A stretch of 64,000 bases of DNA, taken from the NCBI RefSeq assembly GCF_023065955.2, contig NW_026623089.1:28860767-28924766 (forward strand). Reading direction: 5' to 3'. The notes under the pieces were generated by a model. That model saw only the letters and a list, made by a program, of their open reading frames with translations. It ran no database searches and was not told the origin of the DNA. A program made the translations under genes and the position numbers. Of the stretch, positions 52,340-64,000 are shown piece by piece. Source of the stretch: Ursus arctos. Taxonomy: Eukaryota; Chordata; Mammalia; Carnivora; Ursidae. Every line of letters starts with the position of its first letter. Position 1 is the first letter of the stretch.

Positions 52340-53975
52340 CCTGAACCAACTCTGACCTTGAGATTTTAAGCCCCTATTGGGTCAGCGTCCCAGGATATGG
52401 CCGGGGGCCGACAAGCCCTCATGCTCAAGCCACGTACAGGTTATGTTTGACACTTGTGAGCCTTGCACCCCAGACTTCCTAGATGAACTGGTGTTGTTTT
52501 ATCAAAATGAGTGTTTTACATAGTTTGTGGGTTTTTTCTGTATCTTTTCTATGTATTAGTAGGTATTTGCATTTGTTCCCTAGGTTAGCTTTCTCTGTGT
52601 GTTCGTCAGTGCACGGGACTATGTGATAACAGGTGGGGTAAGCTTGTCCGGGAGACTCAGCCTTCTCACCTCGGCTCCAAACAGTCCACGTGACCGCAGA
52701 AGACTTCAGTGCAAGCGCCCCTGCTCACTGCTGGGTCCCACTATCGGCTACACCAGGGGACTGGCCTGGGGAGGCCTCATCTACTGCTGTCACATTCCTG
52801 GCAAACTGTAAGAAAGGACCCAATTCCCTGACGAGCCACAGAGCCATCCATAGGGGCCAGGGGTCCGAACGAAGTTTGGCATCTCAAGCCATCAAAACCA
52901 GCTGTCAGGAAACAGCAGTCAAGGGTAAGGGCGAAGTGGATGCAGCTGAGGGCCACCTGGGAGCTCACATTCCTGATTCGAGAACGTTCAACCTCCTACC
53001 TCCCATGAGCTATACCTGGCACATCACTAAACCCTTTAGGTGGAAACCCGTGTTACTCTCAAGTGAATTGGGACGTCGCTCTTCATCAGAAAGATTCATA
53101 CAGACGCCCCATAGGTGACGCGGCTCTCCGGGCCTGCTTCTCCGATTCCAGCAGCCAGGGCTGCTGTGGTCCAGGGAGCCCCAGCGGCAGCGGGGAGGCA
53201 GAAGGTTCTCGGGGCATCTGTTTCCTCCCCTATCCAGGAACATTTCTACAGACTGACATACAGCCATGTCATTACTTAGTCTTGCTCAGCTCAGATTTTC
53301 CATCTGTAAAGGGGCTGCTTTAAAGATCAAGACAAGAGGTCACGCTTTGGTCCAGGATCGGGCGCGCCGTCAGCACTCAGTCCGCGGCGGCGGTCTGGCT
53401 GCTAAGCCTGTCGGTGAAGGTGCTGCTGTCGTTTCTGTGTCCTGCAGAAGGGGAGCTCCTCAGCGTTGTTTAAGCTGGCGCCCAGGCCTGAAACCCGCCT
53501 GCAAGCGGCAGCATGACGAGAGTGGAGCAGAGTGACCTGTGAGTCCACGGAGGTTTTTCTGGAAGAAGGGCAGCCACACTAAGGTCCCTATTCGGCTCTG
53601 GCACAAGTGACCCTCTGAGCCTGTTGAAGATCTCTTTCTGGTCGAGATGCACTTTTCTCACTTGCCCTCAAGCCCCCACTGGCTTCCTCCCGGGCACCCA
53701 AGGGGGGGAAATGTTTGGAAGAGCGGGAGGAAGGGAGGGAGGGAGAGGCATGTGGGGTGGAGGGCAAGTGCTGAAATCCCTAGTCAGACAGGTCTTCCTT
53801 CCCTGCGAAGTCAGGTGCCTGGTTTCCGTCCCCCGTCTCAGCACCCCCGCTCCCGGCACTGGCGAACGAGGAGCAGAACTGAATGGCACACAGGCACCTG
53901 CCCAGTCCCCGGAGCCTGGGGCCCAGCTCTTCTGCTCTGGGGCTTCAGAGTGTCGGTGATGGGGGTGGGCTGGTG
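52340..53975 (+). other. PYROXD2: PYROXD2 3' UTR of unknown length, then intergenic DNA
   Basis: I see no AATAAA or ATTAAA soon after the stop; the first AATAAA is at about 53976. T/G-rich sequence at about 52490-52560 could support cleavage with a variant signal. No gene or clear repeat was recognised in the rest. Confidence 0.4.
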
Positions 53976-53981
53976 AATAAA
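53976..53981 (+). terminator. AATAAA hexamer downstream of PYROXD2
   Basis: This is the first AATAAA after the PYROXD2 stop, 1.6 kb away. It might end a long 3' UTR, but a chance match in A-rich repeat flank is as likely. Confidence 0.2.
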
Positions 53982-53999
53982 GGTCACAAACGCTTGTAG

Positions 54000-54240
54000 G
54001 AATGTAAGAAAATTTTAAAACATAATAAGACAGAACATAAAAAGCAAACACAATCTTGCCTGCGGAGAAAATCACCGCTACTATTTACTTCCAGTCTTTT
54101 AGATCGTTCGGATCATGTTCCGTATCCGCATGTGGGTTTTACATCTTCATTTCATTTTAATTCATGTCATGAGCATTTTTCAGTCATAAAAATTCATTGA
54201 AAACAATATTTTTCATAGCTGCCTGATGCTCTCTTGTAAG
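54000..54240. mobile_element. Diverged L1-like fragment (intergenic)
   Basis: It reads 'cgctactatttacttccagt' then 'tcatgtcatgagcatttttc', related to the tract at 5320-5500. Confidence 0.4.
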
Positions 54241-55129
54241 GACGTGCCATAACTGGTGATGGGGCACTGAGCTTGGCCTCGGCCTTGACCACTAACCAGC
54301 AGCAGCCTCAGGCCTGAAAGCCGCTCTTGAACTGCGTCGACGTCTCCTTGAGGGATTCGCCAGCGTGTCTGCCTGGGTGCAGCCGCTGTCCAGCCACACA
54401 TTCCCTCACGGAGGAGCACAGAGGACAAGTGGAAAGAAGGGAAAGAGCATTCTTCGCACAGAGAGGAAACGTTTCCCACTGTTTGGTGACTTCCTGTCCC
54501 TGGGAAGATGACATTTGGCCCAGACTAAAAGATACGATCGATGGATCGGGCTCGGCACTATGGGGTGCCTTGGCTCCTACGAGCCCCTGGCAGGCCCCCC
54601 GGCCGAGCAAGGGGGATTGGGATTTCCCTAAGTGCTGACTGCAAATTGGCCGTGGATCGGGCAATGGGTCCCTTGTTGACTTCAGAATGTGAAACTTTAC
54701 AAGGATAAATAAGTCGGTGCCATACTGTTACCTGATTTACAGTTGCCCGTTCCCCCCAGAGCGGTAGGGAACACTTCCTCCGAGGCACCGTTGTCTAAAA
54801 ACCCAAAGTGCCTAGGAGCCTCACCTGGTTAAGTCATTAGGTCACGTGGGCAGCCCCTCCTGCTCCGATGGCCCCTGGGTGATGGTGTCCAGCGTCCGGG
54901 TGAGAAGTGAGGTTTATAGCCCTGGGGGGAATTAGGGCGTCCTCGTTGGAGGAATGACAGATGTGGCTGGCCGAGCCACCTGCAGGCCTTGGGAATGTGC
55001 ATTTTTCTGACACATGTTCTGTTTGCAAAGCATTTGACAATGCTGAGTTTTCTGTGGGACACTGACATCATGTCCACGGCAAAAGCAGAGATGAGACTTG
55101 CCCGAGCACAGGGCAGCATTCTGTGGGGG
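54241..55129. other. Intergenic, nothing recognised
   Basis: No conserved reading frame, RNA gene or clear repeat was seen here. Confidence 0.5.
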
Positions 55130-56140
55130 ATTGGAAAAACATGAAATAAAAAGGAACACAAAATGCAAATGAGAAACTCAAATGGACAGCAAATCTGAAA
55201 AAATATTAACTTCACCAAGAATCGATGAAATGCAATTACAACTAAACTACCATGTTTTGCTTATAAAACTGAGGAAGATTCTTGTAACAGAAACTTGCCA
55301 GGGTGGGCAGAGCAGATGCTCTCCTGCATAAATTTGTATTTGATGAGGCACAAAACCAACATTCAAAAGTCAACCCATTTGGTGGGCGACTCAACCTCTT
55401 GTTATGTAGCCTAAGGAAAATATCAGAGGTGTCCCGAAAGACACACAAAATATGTATGCCCTGCACCCCACCAATCCAGCCCCGGGTACATATCCAGCAG
55501 ACATGCTTATGTGTGTTCACAAAAGACACATACTAAGCCCCTCCTGGCAGCACTGTTTGTAATACCTCCAAACTGGAAACTACCCACGTGCCCATCAACA
55601 GTAGAACGAACAAGTCAGTTGTGGTATATCCGTACTGTGGACTCCTATTCAGCGATGAGACGACGTAGACCCACGTGCCCCAAGACCGTGTTGAGTCAAG
55701 AAAACCAGATACAGGGGCGCCTGGGTGGCTCAGTCTTTTAGTGTCTGCCTTCAGCTCAGGTCGTGATCCCGGCGTTCTGGGATCGAGCCCCACATCAGGC
55801 TCCTCTGCTGGGAGCCTGCTTCTTCCTCTCCCACTCCCCCTGCTTGTGTTCCCTCTCTCGCTGGCTGTCTCTCTGTCTGTCAAATAAATAAATAAAATCT
55901 TTAAAAACAAAAAACAAGTAAAAAGTAATCTCTGCTGTTAAAGATCCACCTTTGAGGGTGTTAGGAACTGGAAGGGAGACTGAGGAGGGCTCTGGGGTGC
56001 TGGTAATGTTCTGGTGTTTGATTTGTGTGATGGTTACACACATGTGTTCAGTCTACAAAAAATTCATGGAGCTCTACACTTAGGATGTTGCCGTTTTCTG
56101 TCCGTATGTTATACCTGAATAGAAAGTTAAAAAGAAAGCA
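55130..56140 (+). mobile_element. Old L1 3' end, sense, split by a SINEC
   Basis: The left part reads 'caaatgcaaatgagaaactc'-like text and 'ctggaaactacccacgtgcc'. The right part reads 'ctggtaatgttctggtgttt', 'gatggttacacacatgtgtt' and 'gttatacctgaatagaaagt'. The SINEC at 55714-55916 separates the two parts. Confidence 0.75.
55714..55916 (+). mobile_element. SINEC nested in an L1 3' end
   Basis: It runs from GGGGCGCCTGGGTGGCTCAG to an A-rich tail. A clear target duplication was not found. Confidence 0.93.
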
Positions 56141-56309
56141 GCTTGGTGCCTGGCACAAAATGATTTTGCTTACTAGCATCATTACCGCAAAGCTCTTACT
56201 TACTGGCAAAGCCCTAGCTCTGAGTCTAGACTAGGATGGGGAATGACGAGGAGGGTAAAAAGGAAAAAAAGAGGGGAAAGGACAGGAGGGATGTGGTGGA
56301 CAGACCCTC

Positions 56310-56860
56310 AAAGTGCCCCTACCCACGACCCCTTCTTCCTGCTGTTCCTCCCCATGTGTGACTCCTCCCTTTGAGTGTGGGCAGGACCTGTGACTTGCTT
56401 CTAACCAACAGACTATGACAAAGGTGATGGGATGTATGTGACTGTGTCATGAAAGATAACAGTGCCTGTCTTGCAGGAAGCTCTCTCTCCCCGGCTGGCT
56501 GTGAGGAAGCAGGGGCCACGTTGTGAAGCCCTACATGGCAAGTCACTGAGGTGGCCTTCAGGTTCTGAGAACAGCCAACAGCCAGCAAAAAAGCCTGAAG
56601 CCCTCAGTCCTACAGGCTGAAGGAACTGAATGCTGCCAACAGCCGTGTGAGCAGGGAAATGGCTCCTTCCCCAGTTGAGTCTCCAGATGACAGTGCAGCC
56701 CTGGCCTATGCCTGGATTGCAGCCCCGTGAGACCATAAGCAGAGGATCCAGCTATACCTGCCGGGAGTCCTGACCTATATAAACCATGAGTTAATAAATG
56801 GGTATTGTTTTAAGTTTGCGGTAATGTGTTACACAGCAACAGATGATGCAAGAGAGGCCA
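56310..56860. mobile_element. Ancient LTR-type repeat (intergenic)
   Basis: It reads 'gacttgcttctaaccaacag', 'caaaggtgatgggatgtatg', 'tgagttaataaatgggtatt' and 'taatgtgttacacagcaaca', words of an old mammalian interspersed family. The LTR nature is inferred. No viral reading frame is present. Confidence 0.5.
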
Positions 56861-56999
56861 GCCAGATCTGGGCACAAAATGTTTCTGAGAATACAAATTT
56901 AATTTGTGGCCCTAGATCACAAAATATTTCCATTTAAAATGACCCTGTGATATGGAAGTCTCTTGGTGGGGCTATGCCTGGAGTCAGCCATCACTGAGC

Positions 57000-57110
57000 T
57001 CAACAGTCAGACAGACCTGGGTTTGGATCCTGACTCTAGTGACATTTGACCTGAGCTAAGTTTCTTTACTCTTTTGAGTCTCAGTTTCTTCCAATCAATG
57101 GGGATCATGA
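57000..57110. repeat. MIR-like fragment
   Basis: It reads 'agacctgggtttggatcctg' then 'ctttttgagtctcagtttct'-like text, the MIR order. Confidence 0.55.
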
Positions 57111-57364
57111 TATTTTGCGTGACACGAGGCATACAACAAAGATCAGGTTTTTTTCTTCCTTACAAAATGACATGCTGCCACACTGAGAAGCAGCGTGCTC
57201 AGACAGGGTGAGAGGCAGTCTGGAACATTCTGGGCCCACCTGAAGTAAAGGAATGAAATTAAAGCTACTATATGAAGAACTGGAGCAAGATCTCCTTTGG
57301 TTCGGGTTTGGAGATCTCTCAGAAAGAGGACCCCCAAGTTAAGAGCTTCTTTTCTGGGACAGCA

Positions 57365-57412
57365 GCACACACACACACACACACGTACACACACGCACAC
57401 ACACACGTACAC
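57365..57412. repeat. AC dinucleotide microsatellite
   Basis: An AC run with three GT or G interruptions. Confidence 0.95.
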
Positions 57413-57989
57413 CTCTACAATAAACTACACCAACTCACACACACAGATCAATATGTCAGGGCAAGAGAGAAAGAAGCAGGCAGGGCCGTTTGCCAAAGAC
57501 AGAATTGGTGTGTGGGCTGCTGAGCTGTATTTCTGGTCCAATAAATCAATCTGCCTTGAATGAGCTCCTGCGACTCCATGACTGTAATTGGAGCTACCTT
57601 CCTCCGGGGCTGTTTGTTACGTTCAAGGTCAGGTGACAAGTACAGGTTTTCAGAGTCAGGCACAGTCAATCTTCACCTGCCTCTGGGAAGAGCTCTGCAA
57701 TATCTGGAGTATCAGCTAAAAACTAGTCCGTCTGCGAGCTGCGGAAAACTTGGTAGGAATAGAATTGAACTAACCTCTCATTTCTCTCCTTGTTAGATTT
57801 CCAAGCTCACGTCAACATTCTCCCTAGGATGCCTCCTCTAAAAACAACGTCTCCATTAATTTGCAATTTGTTGAGTCTTGCTGTAGCAGAAGGATCTGGG
57901 CACCAACCCCCCCCCCAAAAAAAAACCCCAGAAAATACTAACCACTGCTGGTTATTGATTCCCGATCCTGTGTCAGGCACTGCACCAAC

Positions 57990-58165
57990 CATGCATTTCT
58001 CGTGCATTACTTCACTTAAAGCCACAACAAACCCAGGAGTCAACTACACCAGCTGTGTGTGTTCATAACCGAGGAAACGAGCCAACGACGTTTAACAGCT
58101 TACGCAAGGTCACAAAGCTGGGAGCTGACACAAGCAGGATTTGAACTGAAGTCTTTCTCACACCA
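57990..58165. repeat. MIR-like fragment
   Basis: It reads 'gtgcattacttcacttaaag', 'acgcaaggtcacaaagctgg' and 'gcaggatttgaactgaagtc', a clear MIR order. Confidence 0.65.
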
Positions 58166-60290
58166 AAGGTCATGTTCTGAGCAAGAAGCTACACTCTGGA
58201 TCCAACTAGTGGACAACTGGTTATATCATAATCAAGTCCCACTAACTGCTGACTGATTTAGCTGTAGGGCTGCACGTGAATGTCAAGCCATGATCCCCAG
58301 TCTCAGCGCATCTAAGCTCTAGCGGGGGAGCCAAAGGACACGCATATAAAGGATCAGAACCTCTCCGGGGCCATGCGATTCTGCACAGAGCACACCAGTG
58401 AAACGTGACGGAGATGCAGCTGCCTGAGAGCCGGCGGGCTCAGGGAGTATTTCCTCCAGCAGAGGAACGCGAGCGACAGTGAGATGGCCCTACACTTCAT
58501 GGGGGAAAGACTCATGGGTTGAAAAGGATGAAGAGGGCATTCTGCTTCCTCCAGGGTACCATGTGGCAAAGGCAGGGGGGTGAACATGGGCAGACAGAGT
58601 GGGCTGGGTTTCCACTGGAGAAACTGGGTAAATGAGTTCAGGAACAGACAGTTGGCTGGGAAGAGGATTTGTGAAAAGCAGTGAAGGGAAATAGGAGGGA
58701 CCAAAGGCTCAAGCTACTGGGAAACTTCATGTCTGGCTGAAGGTGGGCTTCGTTCTACAAGCAACGTGGAGTTCGTTTGAAAAGATATTGGGGATTTTAC
58801 GCAAGTTGGAGGATGGCCATTCCCTTCACTTCTCTAAATGGCCACATTCACAGTGTTGGCAGAGACCATCCAGGGCAAGCTTTTGCGTTGCCCTCATTCC
58901 CTCTCTTGGCTCTCTCCCGAAGCACTCAGATGAGCTGTTCAGAGAAGAGAGGGAGCTAGGATGGGATGTTGTCTCCAGGAGGCTAGAACCAGTTTTTCAG
59001 ACCATCACACCCAGCTGTGTGCCCTGGCCAGGAGTTCAGTGCGGGGTGTCAGCAGAAGCCTGTGGGGCTTCTCCTGGTCTCTGTAGAAAGTCCTGTCACT
59101 AGCAGCCTCAATGCCAAAGGCTCCTTATTCACCCCTGTCGCAAGAGAGACCCCAGCTGGGGGACCTGGATTTGGGCAGCTTCGGTTAACATCCCCCTGCT
59201 TTTTTGTTAGAGATGTTTGTAAACCCTTGTAAAAGTAACAACCCCTGGAGCCTTTCATTCTGAGAGCAGCCCGGACGCTTCTGCCGTGAGCACCTGCTCG
59301 GCGTTGTGCAGCGGACCTACGTTTCATCGAGGATCGGGGCAGGTGGAAACCCAGGGGCTGGGTTTCCCCTGGAGAAGGCAGAAACTCGTCTGCACACTGT
59401 ATACACTGGAGCAGCCCATATTTGGTTTGGGAAGAAGGTTAATAATAGTGAACAAACTTCCTTGAAGGGATGGCCTAAAGGGCAACTGGTTATTAAGAGG
59501 AAAAAAATAAAACCAACACCACTGCTTTTACAGTAACTCTCCTCAGTCTATGATGAGAAAACCTCTCTTCTGTATAAACGACCTCCTAATGTGAGTCATC
59601 CCGAGACCCAGCTCCCAACCCGTAGTCCAGGAAGCAGGGGCATCACGGAGCAGTCAGGTGTAAATTATAGGAGCCCACCGGGGCAGGAAGCGGGGTGAGT
59701 TATAATAGTAGAGTAAATTAACTTCACATAAGTGGGATTAGCACTAAATAAATAGCAGCCCCACCACCAACCCCGTCTGGAATGCTGAGTGTCTGTCCCC
59801 TGCCAGAAAAGCCAGAAAAGCCTTACGGCTGAGCAGAAACTAGGTCACAACACGGTCGCCTACCCACTTTTAAGGACAACTCCTCTAGAAATGTAAGGCA
59901 GAAAAATGTTTGTGTTAGGAAAGATATTCCAAGTTAAAAAGAAAAAAAAAAGAAAGAAAAGATGAGCTGTGAGCCGCCTGCCACTGATGGTCCAGCCACC
60001 GTTCCTGTGGCCACGATGCCCCATGAGTCAGCAGGGCCCTAAATGCAACCGGAGCAGTGGGGGGAGGGGTCACCAGGACTTGGGGTGAATGGGGGGCAAT
60101 GAGTTCTACAGATGGACCCATCAGGAGCTTCCATTCCAGGCTGAGAACGTGTCGGTCTTATTTTTTAAATCGTCAAACTCTCAATGGCTTGTTTGGGCTT
60201 TTTAAGGCTTCTGCCTTTTCACAGTTTGACAGTGACCGCTGTTTAGGCGAGTGGGTCTGGGGGACCTCAGAGGCTATCGGAAGTGGTAGG
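58166..60290. other. Intergenic, nothing recognised
   Basis: There is no supported gene. Part of 58480-58700 is weakly L2-like. An A-rich run lies at 59937-59960. Confidence 0.45.
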
Positions 60291-60430
60291 GAGACCAGGG
60301 TTTGAGCTAAGCCAAGAGAGGGCAAGCTGGGCTAACGTCTCCATGCAGGCTCCTGATGTACAAAGTAGGGTCAGTCACACTTCATGCAGTTGTTGTGCGG
60401 GTCTAAATGACATTAGGTCAAAAGCAAAGA
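60291..60430. repeat. Weak MIR-like fragment
   Basis: It reads 'gcagttgttgtgcgggtcta' then 'aatgacattaggtcaaaagc', a MIR-like hinge. Confidence 0.35.
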
Positions 60431-61984
60431 GCCCCTCGTCCTAGTTCGGACGTGCTGACCATGAACACGTAAATGAATGGCAGCGTCTCTCCGCCCCTCC
60501 CCTCTTCCCACCAAACAGTGGAGCCAAATAAGAGGATCCATATTGGACACCATCCAAAGGAGACTACATCAATGTCCAAATCTCCCTAAGGAGGGGAGAA
60601 TTAACTACCCCTTAGATAATTCTCAGTAAGGACCTCCAGGGATGATGCTTCACGAAGCTGCGATTCTTTCTCTGCATTTCTTTGGAATCTTGGGCCAAGT
60701 CAAAGTGGACTTGTAGCCTTGGCCACCGCGGGGAGGGGGCATCTTCATGCACCGTTTACAGGGCTTCCTAAACTTTTTTGACTATACCTACTTGGACTGG
60801 GCCAAAGAGCCCCAACACCCCACCTATTCCATGTCTCCTCTGAGTTGGGTAAATTAGAGGGGTGAGGTTTAGGGGAAGGAGAGGGGGGAAGGATACAGAG
60901 GAACCAGATGAATCCATGGTGCTGAACTTGAACGTGCAACATTCGTGACTCACTTCCTGCCTGTCTGAAAAGAGAAGAAACTGACGTTAGCCACTTGATT
61001 ATAAACAAATGCCTTCTGGTCTCAAAAATAACCCTACTCATTTTATTCTACTAACATTGAGTGTAAGATGAGAGTTATTAGAGTAACACAAATCCGCAGG
61101 CAAGCAGGCCACCAAGGAAGGGTCCGTAAGTAATAGGGTGACCAATCGTGCCAGCTTGCCCAGACTTCCCAGGTTTTAGCACTGAAAGTTCTGCATCCCC
61201 GCGAAACCCTCTGTCCTGGGCAGACTGGCATGGCCGCTCACTCTACCATTCAAGCAAACTGCAAGGGGTTATGTCTATACGTCCCTTAGCAAGAGGGATA
61301 GACGAGCCATTGCGTATTGAGCTGCAGTTCATTTCTATATAATGTCCAGATAGTGGACAATTCTACAGGCCAAAAACACCCACGCAAGACAAACAAAAAC
61401 CTGTCATCGGCCTAAAATGGATAATGAGGGCACAAAACCAATAGTAATTTATAAATAAAAAGTATGAGTCACAGCAACTGAAAGCCACAACATAACAACT
61501 GTTGAAAAACCAAGTAAAAAGAATCCTTCCAAAAATCGGAGAAATTCCACCTATGTAAATTAGAGGTGGAAAAACAAGTTTGAGTCCTTAGCAAACTGTG
61601 TGCACACTAATTTTATGAATACCAAATTTTTGTGGGTTACTTGCGAATAGCCTTGAATTGTACGTGAGGACGAAAGACCCAGAAATGTGTCTGAGTCACC
61701 TGTAGGAACCACAGACCAGATTTGCATTTTGGGGGCAGCTCATAGTCGCACAATGACACTTCATTCCTACCAGGATCGCACAGCCAGCACTTTGAAAGTC
61801 GCTGCTTCAATACACGAGAAAACCAAGGCCCAGACTAGTTAAATGACTTTTCCAAAGCTCTAATTGTCATGGAAATACCAAAAAGATCTGCATGTTACAG
61901 AGCTGCGTTAGGAAGATTTGTAGATATTTAATCTGTCCTATTTCATCGTCCCTCCAGATGCATCTGAAAGAGGGGAAGGATTGA
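60431..61984. other. Intergenic, nothing recognised
   Basis: No supported gene or RNA gene. The sequence becomes AT-rich after 61400. Confidence 0.45.
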
Positions 61985-62345
61985 TTCAGTTGCCTTCCAC
62001 AAAGACGTGCTGAAGTTCTAACCACCCCCCCCCCCCAGCAGTGACGGCGACCTCACTGGGATAGAGGGTCTTTGCAGACGCATCAGGCTCAGATGAGGTC
62101 ATTAGGGTGGGCCCTAGCCCCATAGGACAGGCGTCCTTATAAGGAGGGAAATTCATACACACACACACAGGCAGGTGCTGCCGCATGCCAAGGAACGCCT
62201 GGGGCCACCAGACTCGGGAAGAAGCCTGGCAGTTTCGTCCCCTGGAGGCTTCTGAGTGCGCAGGGCCCTGTGGAGACTTGGATTTCAGACCCTGAGCCTC
62301 CACACCGTGAAAGAAGAAATCTCTGTTGTTGTAAGCCACCTGGTT
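61985..62345. mobile_element. Solo LTR-like repeat of MaLR type
   Basis: About 360 bp with 'gatagagggtctttgcagac', 'gatgaggtcattagggtggg', 'ggacaggcgtccttataagg' and 'gttgttgtaagccacctggt', the order seen in mammalian MaLR LTRs. A run of about 15 C interrupts it at 62023-62037. It contains no viral gene. Confidence 0.6.
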
Positions 62346-64000
62346 TGTGGTGCTGGTTGGGAACGAAAGAGAAGAGGCAGTTCCTTACCAGCCTGTTCTT
62401 CGGGCCTTTCCTGCCCGCTGTGGCAGCGTGGTCGAGCTTTGGGCCCCGCCCGCCGCTGGGTGGGCACACATGTCCATCGCGGAGAGGGTGGATGACGGCA
62501 GTGCCTGTATCTGGGTCCCAGGAAGGTGGGGGAACCCTGGAGGGCATCCCCCCTCCTCCATGAGGGTGCTGTTCTTGGCCACATGCTTCCAGTATGCCCA
62601 CTTGACATTTTCCTGTCCTCACACCATTAGGCAAGGGTGAGAGATTCGATGAGCCGTCCTGCCCTTCGCCGTTTTTTCTAGGACAAAAGCAAAGAGCTCA
62701 TCAGATTGCTGTGGGGAAGGCTGCCACTTCAGAAACTGAGAAGTTTGCACATTATCTTGCTTTACGTCTAACGTCTTCTTCTAGAAGCAACATAGAGACT
62801 TGGTTGGGATACTAACTCCTCTGTCTCCGATATTAGAAGCCCGTAAGCTCCAGGGCCAGGACGGCCCCATCCCGTGGGAGGCCCGTAACTCTATCAATAG
62901 TCACCAGATGCAGGGTCTGATCCTAAATTTATAAACTATAAATTTCTAAAGGTACTTACATGTCTATCTGTATATCAAAATATCTGGAAAGAAAACACCA
63001 AAATGTTATCTATCCAGGGTAGAACGATGAATGCTTTTATTTTATTACCTTTTAGTTCTTTTCTAATATTGCTACATTAAACAAGGAGGAATGATGTGAG
63101 AAAACTAACCAAAGAAAATTTCACCCACGATCACAGCTCTTGAGCACAAATACTGTTAATATTCCGATGCCTGATAGACAGATGAAAACACCAAGAGCTA
63201 TCACAACATACCGACACGAAGTACATCACGTTAACCCTTTCTTACTCCAGCAAGGAGGGCTTTTTCCGGTGAAGCACATTTTCTTTCCTAGTTGGGAAAA
63301 ACTACAAAACCGTGGTTTCACTTAAAGTCATAACAAGCATTTTCCCACATGGTTCTAAACCCTTCCATTGATAATAATCATAATATCTAATAGGTGCATA
63401 ATAGTTGCATCAGGTATATAAACTTTCATTTACCTGCTTTTCTAATGCACCTTCATCCAGTTTGACTTGCCCTCGTGGAATGACAGCTTCCCTTCTGCTA
63501 AAGCTGCAAGAGAGTCTGCAGAAATCCGTTCAGAGTCAAGATTCTTCTAAATGTGAGGCCCATGTTGGCTGCACCTGATCCAGGGGAGGAGGGGCTGGTG
63601 GTCTTCCGCCTCCTGTGCTCCCACCGACGCTCAGCCAAGTTGCCCCTCTTTGGCCAACATTTGAATTTAGGCTTCTTCTGTTCCCTGCCAGCCAGCTTGT
63701 GACCAGGCACTCATGCTACTATTTGTCACTTTGCTACTGGCCTTGCGGGACTGAAAGCGATTTTGAATATCAATTGATATTGAGTAAACGAACACTATTT
63801 CTGCCCCCAGGTCTCCATCTTCCTAAACTGCCAGGGATATTTTCAGCTCGAACCCTGCCCTCCCTTCACTCATGTGACATCCCTATCTTTCCACAAGGAG
63901 GCAAATACGTGGCATATGTCACATCGGGCCCTCATTCTTTTCTTGCGGCCAAATCACTAAATGGTCACCACATTCTCTCTGGCAACGCCTGGCCACAGCT
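62346..64000. other. Intergenic, nothing recognised
   Basis: No supported gene. AT-rich stretches at 62930-63130 may be old L1 remnants, but I cannot assign them. Confidence 0.4.

Noticed and set aside
52340..64000. A third gene downstream of PYROXD2
   Set aside because: No open frame here matches a known protein or has convincing splice borders. In human the next gene, LOXL4, lies much farther away.

Overview
This is a mammalian nuclear genome segment. It holds two multi-exon genes in tandem on the + strand, separated by about 1.8 kb, followed by about 11.7 kb of intergenic DNA. Nine tRNA-derived SINEs of the carnivore SINEC (Can-SINE) type, most with A-rich tails and several with visible target-site duplications, place the source in Carnivora. 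The tail-region wording of the younger copies looks caniform (bear, seal or mustelid rather than cat), but that finer placement is inference. There are no bacterial genes, CRISPR arrays or operons.

Region 1 (1 to about 24155) is HPS1. A CpG-rich promoter with an ETS motif and GC boxes lies at 1 to about 560. A probable non-coding 5' UTR exon follows at 1497-1603. Eighteen coding exons run from 2781 to 23653, and the gene ends at a poly(A) signal at 24131. Joined, the exons make 2103 bp, or 700 residues plus a stop, the same length as human HPS1. HPS1 pairs with HPS4 to form BLOC-3, the guanine-nucleotide exchange factor for Rab32 and Rab38 in the making of melanosomes, platelet dense granules and lamellar bodies. 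One HPS1 intron (17613-18688) is a minor-spliceosome AT-AC intron.

Region 2 (about 25900 to about 52500) is PYROXD2, with sixteen coding exons from 25943 to 52339. They join to 1746 bp, or 581 residues, the same length as the human protein. It is a mitochondrial FAD-dependent oxidoreductase-like protein. The second coding exon is only 20 nt and lies within the dinucleotide-binding loop. The eighth exon overlaps the position of the mir-1287 hairpin known in human.

Region 3 (52340-64000) has no gene that I can support. It holds ancient L1, LTR-type and MIR fragments, one SINEC nested in an L1 3' end, and simple repeats.

Introns of both genes are filled with L2, MIR, L1, MER5-type and SINEC copies and several microsatellites. 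Exon borders were set by conserved splice dinucleotides, reading-frame continuity and residue-by-residue recall of the human proteins. Transcription starts and untranslated exons are much less certain. I found no undescribed system. The most interesting points are the AT-AC intron, the exon-embedded microRNA with a changed seed base, the 20-nt microexon, a repeat-derived poly(A) signal, and loss of the C-run that is a frameshift hot spot in human HPS1.
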